From contig NZ_CDMW01000001.1 of NCBI RefSeq assembly GCF_001078705.1, positions 377,106-441,105 on the forward strand: a DNA stretch of 64,000 bases, read 5' to 3'. Under the pieces are notes generated by a model. That model saw only the letters and a program-made list of their open reading frames with translations, was not told the origin of the DNA and ran no database searches. Shown here in pieces: positions 9,084 to 16,989 of the stretch; the first letter of the stretch is position 1; each line of letters begins with the position of its first letter. Origin of the DNA: Streptococcus sanguinis. Its GTDB lineage: Bacteria; Bacillota; Bacilli; Lactobacillales; Streptococcaceae. A program made the translations under genes and the position numbers.

Positions 9084-10224
9084 AGTTTTCTATCACAAGC
9101 TTTTCTTCTAGGCCAAATTTCTCTAGGAAACGGCCTTGCTCTTCTTGGATTTGCGGAGTTGGATTTTTGATGCCCATGACCAATTCTATCATTTCTGGAT
9201 GGGCCTCACGCACCAGCTGACCCAGAGCCCAGATAGCCGTAGCGACATGAATCGGATTTTGCCCCTTGTCTATAATTTCCAGCATTTTGGGAATGGCAGA
9301 GCGATCATTGGCATTGGCCAGAGCGATGATGGCATTGCGCTGCAGGATGTTTTTCCCCCGCCAGCTGCCGGCTACATGGCCGAATTTCTCCTTAAACTGA
9401 CCGTTGGAAAGCTCCAAGAAAGGCAGGAGCTCCGGATGAGAAAGGTCGGGGTCAATCTCTGTTGCGAGCGGATTGTCCAAGCCTTTATTATAGGGACAGC
9501 AGATTTGGCAGATATCACAGCCATAGATGACAGTCTTAATCTTCTTGCGAAATTCCAGATCCATGACGCCCTTGTCCTGAGTCTGAAAGGACAGACAGCG
9601 CTTGGCATTCATGCTGCCGTCACCAATCAGGCAGGAAGTAGGACAGGCTGTCACACAGCGGTTGCAGTCTCCGCAGCCGTAGCCGACAGGCTGATCAGGC
9701 TCGATGTCCAGATTGGTGATTAGCTCTCCTAAAAACATATAAGAGCCAAATTCCTTGGAGATGACCAAGCCGTTCTTGCCGATAAAGCCGATTCCTGCTC
9801 TTTGGGCTACAGCAGTATCGACCAAGGCACCCGTGTCCACCATACCCTTGTACTCAAAGTCAGCGGTTAGCTCTTCGATTCCCTTGGCCAGCCGATCTAG
9901 TTTATCCTGCAGGACATAGTGGTAGTCAAGCCCCCAGCTGTTAGGGGTGAATTTCCCTCGCTTGTAGGCCGTTTTCTGAGGTTGCTGCTTGAGCTTGTGG
10001 GGGTAGGCGACGGCGATAGAGATGATGGTCTTGGCCGAGGTCAGACTGAGCTTGGGCTTGATCCGCTCCTCGATATTTTTATGTTCAAATCCTGAATTTC
10101 GCCCTTCTTCTACAGCCAAGCGCAGCGATTTCTCCAGATAGTCAAAATCATCCGCTGTCGTAAAGCCAATCTTAGAAATCCCAATGTCTTTTGCTAAGTT
10201 AATAATTTCTTCTTTGATCTTCAT
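9082..10224 (-). CDS. queG: Epoxyqueuosine reductase
   Basis: 380 residues on the minus strand. Two [4Fe-4S] motifs are present: C-x2-C-x2-C-x3-C (CGDCNRCVTACP, near 190) and the second cluster C-D-I-C-Q-I-C-C-P near 240, followed by HEAT-like C-terminal helices. This is the cobalamin-dependent enzyme that reduces epoxyqueuosine to queuosine in tRNA, the last step of Q synthesis. The length is typical. Its need for cobalamin suits a B12-making host, though QueG is also common in streptococci without that pathway. AAGG directly abuts the start codon. Confidence 0.93.
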   Translation of the reverse strand: MKIKEEIINLAKDIGISKIGFTTADDFDYLEKSLRLAVEEGRNSGFEHKNIEERIKPKLSLTSAKTIISIAVAYPHKLKQQPQKTAYKRGKFTPNSWGLDYHYVLQDKLDRLAKGIEELTADFEYKGMVDTGALVDTAVAQRAGIGFIGKNGLVISKEFGSYMFLGELITNLDIEPDQPVGYGCGDCNRCVTACPTSCLIGDGSMNAKRCLSFQTQDKGVMDLEFRKKIKTVIYGCDICQICCPYNKGLDNPLATEIDPDLSHPELLPFLELSNGQFKEKFGHVAGSWRGKNILQRNAIIALANANDRSAIPKMLEIIDKGQNPIHVATAIWALGQLVREAHPEMIELVMGIKNPTPQIQEEQGRFLEKFGLEEKLVIEN

Positions 10225-10336
10225 CCTTACTATTATAGCGGAAAAATGCCAACTTGGCGAATGATTGAGAAAGGTCTATTCCCTCTAAAGATATACCAAT
10301 ATTTTATAAGACTTCCTAATCCTATAGCCTATATGA

Positions 10337-10342
10337 TATAAT
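10337..10342 (+). promoter_or_regulatory. Extended -10 promoter element
   Basis: TGATATAAT, an extended -10; the -35 region is poor. It lies 70 bases before the membrane-protein gene at 10412 and divergent from queG. Confidence 0.5.
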
Positions 10343-10411
10343 GAAATGCGGAATTTTTTATAGAAAGTTTCGTAAAGTTTAGGGAATTTTTTTAATAAAT
10401 GGGAGTATAAT

Positions 10412-11053
10412 ATGAAAAAGAGATATTATGAGTTTTTGAATGTCCTTATTACGGATGATAGTCCAATCAAAAATTTGGATTTTTATAAAGCCGGTTTGAT
10501 TGAGTTAATTTTTATCTCACTGGTATTTATCGTTTCGATTTTCCTACACGGTGAGATTCATGAGCGGAGCATGATGGTCATGCAGTTTACGATTGGGCAC
10601 ATCGCTATCTTGTTGCTAGCCTTCTTATTGTTCCAAAAGTTTTTTGATACCAAAGCCTTGCAGCTCATTCCGACCAGCTCTTACCTATTTCTTCATTTTG
10701 AATTACTCTTTTGGGGCTCCATCTTTTTTGGTGAGAACTACTTAGCATTTTTTATGATTTTTATCATACTCAGCTTCTCCTACCAGCTGATTAATTTGCT
10801 CTATCAGATGGTGATCGTTTCAAAATTGAGATATTTTGAACAGAAACAAAAGATTAACATTTTGCAGATTCATGCCATCGTCCTGTGCTGCTTGTCAGCA
10901 GCAGTAGCAGTCATCACTCGCTTGTTTATGCTGTCAGGACTTTATATGATTATTGCCTTGGTAGGCTTGAGTATCGCATTGACGCCCTTGTATCTATTGG
11001 GCTATGCACAAGTTTTCACAGGCTGGAGAAATCAAGTGCCTGAAAAATGGTAG
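10412..11053 (+). CDS. Unrecognised integral membrane protein
   Basis: 213 residues. Roughly six hydrophobic segments alternate with short polar loops (about 27-47, 60-77, 87-105, 110-130, 150-170, 177-197). No motif I recognise. The start follows GGGAG. AT-rich compared with the nik genes. It is monocistronic or heads the loose group with the next two genes. Function unknown; possibly the membrane part of an ABC-2-like exporter, but no ATPase gene is adjacent. Confidence 0.7.
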   Translation: MKKRYYEFLNVLITDDSPIKNLDFYKAGLIELIFISLVFIVSIFLHGEIHERSMMVMQFTIGHIAILLLAFLLFQKFFDTKALQLIPTSSYLFLHFELLFWGSIFFGENYLAFFMIFIILSFSYQLINLLYQMVIVSKLRYFEQKQKINILQIHAIVLCCLSAAVAVITRLFMLSGLYMIIALVGLSIALTPLYLLGYAQVFTGWRNQVPEKW

Positions 11054-11333
11054 AATTAAAGGGGATTGTCGAAGAAACAATTTCCTTTTTTTTATTAAGA
11101 GGGAAGCTGGAGATATGAACGTATCCTTTATAACTGGATTGTTTATCAAGAAAAATGTAGAATGGATAAGAGTAATTAATCCTGAGAAGTTTAGAAGAAA
11201 CAAAAATATCAGTATAGGAGTTGCTAATTGAAGAAAAAATATTACTATAGTATAATTCTTTTTGTTCAAGAAGGTAGTAATCGCTACAAGAAACTCAAGT
11301 TAAGGGAAAATCAACGATAGAAGGAGTTAGCTG
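11054..11333 (+). other. AT-rich gap with small ORF remnants
   Basis: 280 bases without a supported gene. Two short open frames exist (38 codons from ATG 11115 and 31 codons from TTG 11228). The second contains R-Y-K-K-L-K, resembling the R-Y-K-A-L-K-K start of the next gene, so it may be the debris of a paralog. Neither has convincing coding character. Confidence 0.4.
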
Positions 11334-12125
11334 ATGCAAAGACAAGGAACTGGTGAGCAGCGCTATAAAGCATTGAAGAAAAAAAGTATTTATAAATCTA
11401 TTTCTGGTATTATTTTCTGGATTTTTGTAGTTTATATATGGCTCAAATTAAAGTCTGACAGCGTATGGTACTGGATAGCTTTTGTTTTTCTTTTAGCCTA
11501 TTACATCTATGGAGAAATACAATGGGCACTCCGAACCAATAATCTATTTTTAGAGGATATTGATTTGGATGCATATAGATACTTTGTAGGGATTTGCAAA
11601 CCTGGGAAAACAACGGAAACTATCTATTTTACTACATTTAGAAAATGTAGGATAGAGCTTGCCGAAGGAAGATTTAAGGATGCTCTGAGTATATTAGAAA
11701 CAACGATTTCAAATCATAGTTTAGAGAAAGTAACAACTTTTAGACAGTTAACGATTTTTAGACAATTGATACTGTGTTCTATTCATTTAGCAGACGAAGA
11801 GAAGTATCAATATTGGCTGTCTCGTTTGCAAGGAGTGGCGACCAATAGAAAATCCCTTTTAAAGCTCAAAGATTCTTTGCTAGAAGAAATGCAGGCGATT
11901 CATGATTTAGTAATAAATAAACAGCCTAATCCCTTTTTTGAGACTCATACTGCTAAAAATAAGTTTTCTTATTTGTTTAATCTTTACTACAAAGGCATTA
12001 ATGCGCAGCTCAATCGTGATGAAGAAAAGGCGCTGACATGTTTTGAGGAATTGGCCAAAGAGAATGAACAGTTATTTATTGTTCAACAAGCAAAAGAAGA
12101 GTTGAGAAAAGCAATGATCGCTTAA
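11334..12125 (+). CDS. Unrecognised membrane-anchored protein with TPR-like C-terminus
   Basis: 263 residues after GAAGGAGTT. Two adjacent membrane helices (about 22-38 and 46-62) are followed by a cytoplasmic helical part with A-E-G-R-F-K-D-A-L-S-I-L-E near 110 and E-E-K-A-L-T-C-F-E-E-L-A near the end, patterns typical of tetratricopeptide helices. Probably a scaffold on the membrane. No family assigned. Confidence 0.65.
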   Translation: MQRQGTGEQRYKALKKKSIYKSISGIIFWIFVVYIWLKLKSDSVWYWIAFVFLLAYYIYGEIQWALRTNNLFLEDIDLDAYRYFVGICKPGKTTETIYFTTFRKCRIELAEGRFKDALSILETTISNHSLEKVTTFRQLTIFRQLILCSIHLADEEKYQYWLSRLQGVATNRKSLLKLKDSLLEEMQAIHDLVINKQPNPFFETHTAKNKFSYLFNLYYKGINAQLNRDEEKALTCFEELAKENEQLFIVQQAKEELRKAMIA

Positions 12126-12150
12126 AAACAGTAGGAGGGTGGTTTAGTTA

Positions 12151-12873
12151 ATGGTGAAGGTGAATATGAAAGATAAAGCAAAGATTACTAATATAGAAAG
12201 AGAAAGATACCATGGTCCTTTGATCACACATGGTGTCAGTTTAGGTTATATTAAATTATATCCATGGATTGGTTTGGCATTAAGCGGTTTTATGTATTTG
12301 GTTGGAAGTTATGAAGATTACCTAGGTATCTTTAAAGGGCTTTCTTTGCTTTGCGGTCTTGTGAATATATTGGGTATTATCATTTCTTTTATTCCCTATT
12401 TAATAAATGCATGGAAGGTTTTAACATATTATTTAATAGCCCTCACAGTGTTAAGCTTAGTGATAGGTCTAAATTTTATTGGTTTACTAATGGTTATTTC
12501 AGACGGTAGTCCTATAGGAGGCAAGGAGATATATCAATCCCCTCTCACTCTAATTTATGTTATCTTTATATTACTTCTTTTTATCTTTGCATGTGGTCTC
12601 TATGCTTGGTACTATCTCCCAAAGAATCAAGGAAAAGTCTGGGCTTTTAATCAAGTGAAAAAGGGAGATAGAAAGAAAACATGGTGGAATAATTTTGCTG
12701 TAGCTTTTGCTGGGGCAACAATCATTCCCTCCCTCCTAACAGGCTATATTCAGATTACTTTTGGTGTTTTATTGGGAATTTTGTTGACCTTGACTTTGCC
12801 AGCTGTCATGGTAGATGCTGTTTATGCAGCTATTTATATAAAGAAGCATCCGAAAAGTGATGAACTGATTTGA
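12151..12873 (+). CDS. Unrecognised multi-pass membrane protein
   Basis: 240 residues. A charged N-terminus (about 30 residues) precedes about six hydrophobic segments. Starts 25 bases after the previous gene behind GGAGGG, so the two are probably co-transcribed. No enzymatic motif is seen. Followed by a terminator. Confidence 0.65.
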   Translation: MVKVNMKDKAKITNIERERYHGPLITHGVSLGYIKLYPWIGLALSGFMYLVGSYEDYLGIFKGLSLLCGLVNILGIIISFIPYLINAWKVLTYYLIALTVLSLVIGLNFIGLLMVISDGSPIGGKEIYQSPLTLIYVIFILLLFIFACGLYAWYYLPKNQGKVWAFNQVKKGDRKKTWWNNFAVAFAGATIIPSLLTGYIQITFGVLLGILLTLTLPAVMVDAVYAAIYIKKHPKSDELI

Positions 12874-12966
12874 GGTGTTTTTAGTAACTGACAAAAAGTT
12901 GAGTGGTGTTCCGAATATCTCCTATGTAGTTAAACAGTCATGGCGTTTATATTCTAAAACTTTGCT

Positions 12967-12999
12967 AAGGTAGAGAAATAATTTTTCTCTGCCTTTATT
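12967..12999 (+). terminator. Intrinsic terminator
   Basis: AAGGTAGAGAAA pairs with TTTCTCTGCCTT, then a run of T. It ends the unrecognised membrane-protein group upstream of the phosphatase operon. Confidence 0.75.
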
Positions 13000-13011
13000 T
13001 TTTTACAAAAT

Positions 13012-13053
13012 TGAAAGCGCTTCATTGACAAAGTCTGCCAGATAGTTTATAAT
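13012..13053 (+). promoter_or_regulatory. Consensus sigma-A promoter with cre-like site
   Basis: TTGACA (13025-13030), exactly 17 bases, TATAAT (13048-13053). TGAAAGCGCTTCAT at 13012-13025 matches 11 of 14 positions of the CcpA cre consensus and abuts the -35, so carbon catabolite control is plausible. Transcription would start near 13060, just before the antitermination leader. Confidence 0.75.
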
Positions 13054-13068
13054 ATAATAACAGTATAG

Positions 13069-13146
13069 AAAATGGCAAGGAAGCCTGATTTGATCGCAAT
13101 GAAGCGAGTGTTTCAGAATCAAAGGGGTTTTCTATGCCATTTTTTT
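13069..13146 (+). promoter_or_regulatory. ANTAR (EutV) dual-hairpin antitermination leader
   Basis: P1: GGC-AAGGAA-GCC (13074-13085). P2: TCGC-AATGAA-GCGA (13094-13107). Both hexaloops have A at position 1 and G at position 4, the signature of ANTAR-bound RNA. AAAATGGCA (13069-13077) can instead pair with TGCCATTTT (13135-13143), followed by a T run, forming a terminator that excludes P1. EutV binding would therefore permit read-through into the phosphatase-eutP-cob operon. The motif match is what I see; binding is inferred from the Enterococcus eut system. Confidence 0.72.
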
Positions 13147-13180
13147 GCGCACTATTATTTTTTTATGGAGGATTGTTTCT

Positions 13181-14497
13181 ATGCGGACAAAAGGAATTGT
13201 GCTGCTTTGTAGTTTGGCTTTGCTTCTGGGAGCTTGTCAAGCGGGGAATAATAAGACGACGACTGAGTCATCCTCGGCTAAGACGGAGACAACGGATAAG
13301 GACAAGGCTAAGACTTTGGATAAGGGCGTTTGGGAAGACAAGCTTTATGCCCGCCTGACTAAGCTCATCAAGGAGAATGGGAACACCAGCTCTAGCTATG
13401 ATAAAAATAAAAAACCTTATGCCGTCTTTGACTGGGATAATACGACAGTCATTAACGACATTGGCGAAGCGACCTTTACCTATCAAATTGAAAATCTAGC
13501 CTTTAAGATGACGCCGGAAGAATTTGACCAAGCAGTACGGACCAATATACCGAGCGACGATTTTGTTGAGGATTACCATAACAAAGATGGTGAGCCAGTG
13601 AATATTGACAAGATTGCGGCTGACTTGCTTTCTGACTACACAGCTATTTACAATAGCTATAAGGGAATGAAAGGGGATAAGTCTCTGGAAGAAGTCAAAA
13701 AGACTGATGAATACCAAGACTTTGCTGCTAAACTTCGCTATCTTTACGAAGCGATTGGTGACACCTTCAGCTCAGATATTAGCTATCCATGGGTGACTTA
13801 CCTCTATGCAGGTATGACTTCTGAAGAAGTTCAAGCCCTATCTGAAAAGTCTATTGACCAGGCTCTTGAGGACAAGCTGACTTCTGAAACCTGGGAAAGT
13901 CCTGAAAGCCTGAAAGGTGAGTCTGGCCAAGTCAGTGTAACCTTCAAGCGGGGTGTTCGCTCAGTCAAGGAAATGCAAAATCTCTACAAGACTCTGATGG
14001 CCAACGGTATTGATGTCTATATCTGCTCAGCATCTTATATCGATGTGATTATCCCTTATGCTAGCAATTCTAAGTATGGCTACAATATTCCTAAGGAAAA
14101 TGTCACGGCTATGCGCCTGAAAAAGGATGACAAGGGTGTGATTCAGCCAGAATATGATACTAACTATGCTCAGACTCAAGGTGAGGGCAAGACAGAAACC
14201 ATCAAGAAGCTAATTGCTGTCAATCATGACAATCAAGAACCAATCCTAATTGCCGGTGACAGTAATGGCGACTATGCTATGCTCAAGGACTTCCCTAAAC
14301 TGCAAATGGGCATCATCTTCAATCTTCTGAGAGATCCTAGCAAGGGAATCGGTCTTTTGCAAACTAAGGCAATTGAAACTTACGGTCAGGACGATGCCCT
14401 TTACTATCTGCAAGGCCGCGATGAAAATAAAGGTGTACTGCTCAATGGCAGGGAAACTATCAAACTAGATAGCAAGGAAGCCCAGCTCAGCAAATAG
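13181..14497 (+). CDS. Secreted HAD-superfamily phosphatase lipoprotein
   Basis: 438 residues from the ATG at 13181 (GGAGG upstream; a longer in-frame start at 13145 would spoil the signal peptide). The lipobox is L-G-A-C with Cys19, then a Thr/Ser-rich linker to about 45. HAD motif I is D84-W-D86-N-T-T; the late C-S-A-S motif II and A-G-D-S-N-G-D motif IV are visible. It should be a surface-anchored phosphomonoesterase. This motif pattern recalls phosphorylcholine/phosphoethanolamine phosphatases, but that is a hypothesis. It leads the operon containing eutP and cob genes and sits behind an ANTAR leader, so ethanolamine signalling should control it. Release of ethanolamine from phosphoethanolamine would fit. 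Confidence 0.8.
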   Translation: MRTKGIVLLCSLALLLGACQAGNNKTTTESSSAKTETTDKDKAKTLDKGVWEDKLYARLTKLIKENGNTSSSYDKNKKPYAVFDWDNTTVINDIGEATFTYQIENLAFKMTPEEFDQAVRTNIPSDDFVEDYHNKDGEPVNIDKIAADLLSDYTAIYNSYKGMKGDKSLEEVKKTDEYQDFAAKLRYLYEAIGDTFSSDISYPWVTYLYAGMTSEEVQALSEKSIDQALEDKLTSETWESPESLKGESGQVSVTFKRGVRSVKEMQNLYKTLMANGIDVYICSASYIDVIIPYASNSKYGYNIPKENVTAMRLKKDDKGVIQPEYDTNYAQTQGEGKTETIKKLIAVNHDNQEPILIAGDSNGDYAMLKDFPKLQMGIIFNLLRDPSKGIGLLQTKAIETYGQDDALYYLQGRDENKGVLLNGRETIKLDSKEAQLSK

Positions 14498-14527
14498 CGG
14501 GCAGTCCCCTGTCATAGAGAGGAATGG

Positions 14528-14971
14528 ATGCAAGATATGAAAAAAATCATGTTTGTCGGTCCGGTCGGAGTGGGTAAGACCACTCTGACCCAGCGACTAA
14601 AGGGTTTGGAGCTGACCTACTATAAGACTCAGGCGGTTGAGTTTCATGATACCATCATTGATACTCCTGGAGAATTTCTCCAGCATCGTAGGTATTATAA
14701 TGCCTTGAACGTGACGGGTGCAGATGCCGATGTGATTGGTCTCTTGGTCGCAGCTTCCAATCAGATGCAGACCTTTCCTCAGGGCTTTTCCTCCCTCTTC
14801 AATCAAGAAGTGATTGGTATTGTCACCAAGATTGATATGGCTGATAAGGAAGAACAGATTGAAAAAGCACGGCGGCAGCTGAAAGCGGCTGGAGCCAAGG
14901 AAATTTTTGAAATATCAGCGACGGAAAATGAAGGAATTGACCGTCTTCAGGCTTATCTGGAGGCAGACTAG
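14528..14971 (+). CDS. eutP: EutP/PduV-type small GTPase-like protein
   Basis: 147 residues. P-loop G-P-V-G-V-G-K-T (near 11-18), D-T-P-G-E switch motif near 47, T-K-I-D (G4) near 100 and S-A-T (G5) near 130 give a compact Ras-like fold of the EutP/PduV family. These are microcompartment-associated; EutP of Salmonella has been reported to have acetate kinase activity. Separated from the main eut locus by the cob genes but likely in the same regulon through the upstream leader. Confidence 0.88.
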   Translation: MQDMKKIMFVGPVGVGKTTLTQRLKGLELTYYKTQAVEFHDTIIDTPGEFLQHRRYYNALNVTGADADVIGLLVAASNQMQTFPQGFSSLFNQEVIGIVTKIDMADKEEQIEKARRQLKAAGAKEIFEISATENEGIDRLQAYLEAD

Positions 14972-15034
14972 GGACGAGAAGTCGAATATGGTATACTAGA
15001 TTCTAACAAGGAAACGAGGAAGGAATGTCTATTT

Positions 15035-16129
15035 ATGGAAGTAGAGCACGGGGGAAATGCGGCAGCTTTGGCTGAGGAATTGGGTTTTTCTTTAGAAGAC
15101 TGTCTGGATTTCAGTGCCAATATCAATCCTTTGGGGATTTCTCAAAAGCTGAGGGCTTGTCTGACCGAGTCCATTGATTGGCTGGTTCATTATCCAGACA
15201 TCAGCTACAACCACTCCAGAGAGCTCTTGGCCCAGCATCATGGGCTGGACAAGGACAATGTCCTGCTGGCAAATGGTGCGGTAGAAGTCTTTTATGAGCT
15301 GGCCCGCTTCCTGCGTCCAAAAACAGTCCTGACTCTGAGCCCTACTTTCATGGAATATGAAAAAGCCTTCTTGCAAGTGCAGGCCAAGGTGGAGCGCTTT
15401 AGCCTCCCTTCCCCATCCTATGAGTGGAATCTAGCTGACATGTTGCCAGCCTTGGATTCACTGACTGCAGGAGACGCTGTGCTCATCTGCAATCCCAATA
15501 ATCCGACGGGTAGCTTGATTCGGCGTACTGAGTTAGAAAAGCTAGCTGACTACTTGCAGGAGCGGCAAATCTTTTTGATATTGGACGAGGCTTTTATAGA
15601 CTTTCTGGACGATGAGGAGGACTATAGCTTCGTCTCACGTCTGGCTGCCTATCCAAATGCAGTAGTGGTGCGGTCTCTGACCAAGTTTTATGCTATTCCT
15701 GGTCTGAGACTAGGCTATGCTCTCAGCTGTCATCCAACTTGCTTTGATGAGATAGAGGGGAACCGCGCTCCTTGGTCGGTCAATGCTATGGCGGATCACG
15801 CCCTGCCTGTCCTTTTGGAGGATCAGGCCTATCAGGAAGCTACCAAGGAGTGGCTTCGAGTAGAAAGAGATTTCCTTTTTCAAGGAATGACTGCATTTTC
15901 ACAGATTCGGCCGGTCAAGCCTAGTGTCAACTATATCTTCTTTGAATATTTAGGTCGGCTGGACCTGCGTCAGGAGCTTCGGCGGAGAAAGATTTTTATC
16001 CGTTCCTGTCAAAATTATCATGATCTGACAGACCGACATTACCGCATAGCCATCCGCAGCCATCAGGAAAATGAACAGCTTCTGGCTTGTCTGACAGAGG
16101 TCTTGGCGAAAGAGGCAGCTTATGACTAA
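15035..16129 (+). CDS. cobD: L-threonine-O-3-phosphate decarboxylase
   Basis: 364 residues, PLP fold-type I. The N-terminal HGGN and D-F-S-A-N-I-N-P-L-G block is diagnostic of CobD. The Schiff-base lysine lies in S-L-T-K217-F-Y. N-P-N-N-P-T-G is near 155. It makes (R)-1-amino-2-propanol O-phosphate, the linker of the cobalamin nucleotide loop, from threonine phosphate supplied by PduX encoded next (overlap eight bases). ATG 15035 follows AGGAAGGA by about ten bases. Confidence 0.92.
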   Translation: MEVEHGGNAAALAEELGFSLEDCLDFSANINPLGISQKLRACLTESIDWLVHYPDISYNHSRELLAQHHGLDKDNVLLANGAVEVFYELARFLRPKTVLTLSPTFMEYEKAFLQVQAKVERFSLPSPSYEWNLADMLPALDSLTAGDAVLICNPNNPTGSLIRRTELEKLADYLQERQIFLILDEAFIDFLDDEEDYSFVSRLAAYPNAVVVRSLTKFYAIPGLRLGYALSCHPTCFDEIEGNRAPWSVNAMADHALPVLLEDQAYQEATKEWLRVERDFLFQGMTAFSQIRPVKPSVNYIFFEYLGRLDLRQELRRRKIFIRSCQNYHDLTDRHYRIAIRSHQENEQLLACLTEVLAKEAAYD

Positions 16130-16988
16130 GGGCATCGTTTCCTGTCCAGGTTCCTGCGGTGAGTTATTTCAAGGTATAGTAGGAGAGCAGGAGGTCCTGC
16201 TCTCCTATGGGATTGAGAAGCGCAGTCGAGTGAGATTGGACGGGGCTTCGTCTCTCGCAAGGCAAGCCCAAGGTGAAAAGGTAAGGCGAGCTTTAGAGCT
16301 CCTGCCTAAGGCCAATGCTTTCTCCTTTGTCCAGGAGTCAGACCTGCCCGTCAGCAAGGGCTATTCCAGCAGTACAGCAGATATGGTTAGCTGCCTGCAA
16401 GTATCTGCTCTGGGACAAAAGCAGCTTCTAAAGGCATCAGATTTGACTCATCTCTGTGCCAAGATTGAGCCTACTGACTCGGTGGCTTTTGCGGACTGGA
16501 CGGTCATTAATCCCCTGACTGGTCAAGTGGTCTGGCAGACAGACTGGCGACCGGAGCTCTATGTCTATATCTTGGAGCCTGTGGAGATGGTGACAACTCT
16601 TGACTTGGTTCGGATGAAGGACAGTCCTAGCTATCCGGCTGAGGAGTCCAAGCGTTTGTTTCCTCTCTTTCAGGAGGCTTGTCAGGAGAAGAGTTTGGAA
16701 AAGATTGGCCATTTAGCGAGCTATAGTGCTTTGTTGAATAACCAACGGCTGCCCAAACCCTATCTGAAAGAATTACTGAATTTGGTAAAAGAACACCAGT
16801 GTTTAGGCCTCAATGTTGCCCATAGTGGTACATTGGTTGGTCTGTTGCTGAACAGGGAACAGCTAGAAATCTTGCCCAAGCTAGAGGCTGAACTAGCTCG
16901 CTCAGCCAGTGGGGCTTATTATCAGACTCGGACCTTGAGCAGGATTATTTTTGAAGGGGTGCAGCCGGTCAGGGAGGAGACAGACTAG
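16122..16988 (+). CDS. pduX: L-threonine kinase (GHMP family)
   Basis: 288 residues. C-P-G-S-C-G-E-L-F-Q-G at the N-terminus is characteristic of PduX. S-K-G-Y-S-S-S-T-A-D near 80 is the GHMP nucleotide-binding motif, and a C-terminal H-S-G-T-L-V-G-L-L segment completes the family pattern. It phosphorylates L-threonine, giving the substrate of CobD; the coding regions of cobD and pduX overlap, so the two-step linker pathway is coupled. It is smaller than E. coli-type homoserine kinases. Confidence 0.88.
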   Translation: MTKGIVSCPGSCGELFQGIVGEQEVLLSYGIEKRSRVRLDGASSLARQAQGEKVRRALELLPKANAFSFVQESDLPVSKGYSSSTADMVSCLQVSALGQKQLLKASDLTHLCAKIEPTDSVAFADWTVINPLTGQVVWQTDWRPELYVYILEPVEMVTTLDLVRMKDSPSYPAEESKRLFPLFQEACQEKSLEKIGHLASYSALLNNQRLPKPYLKELLNLVKEHQCLGLNVAHSGTLVGLLLNREQLEILPKLEAELARSASGAYYQTRTLSRIIFEGVQPVREETD

Positions 16989-16989
16989 T

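Noticed and set aside
9136-9723. Plus-strand ORF of 195 codons
   Set aside because: It is antisense to queG, whose iron-sulfur motifs prove the coding strand.
13145-13180. Upstream start of the HAD lipoprotein
   Set aside because: It would put extra residues before a typical signal peptide; 13181 has a clear ribosome site.
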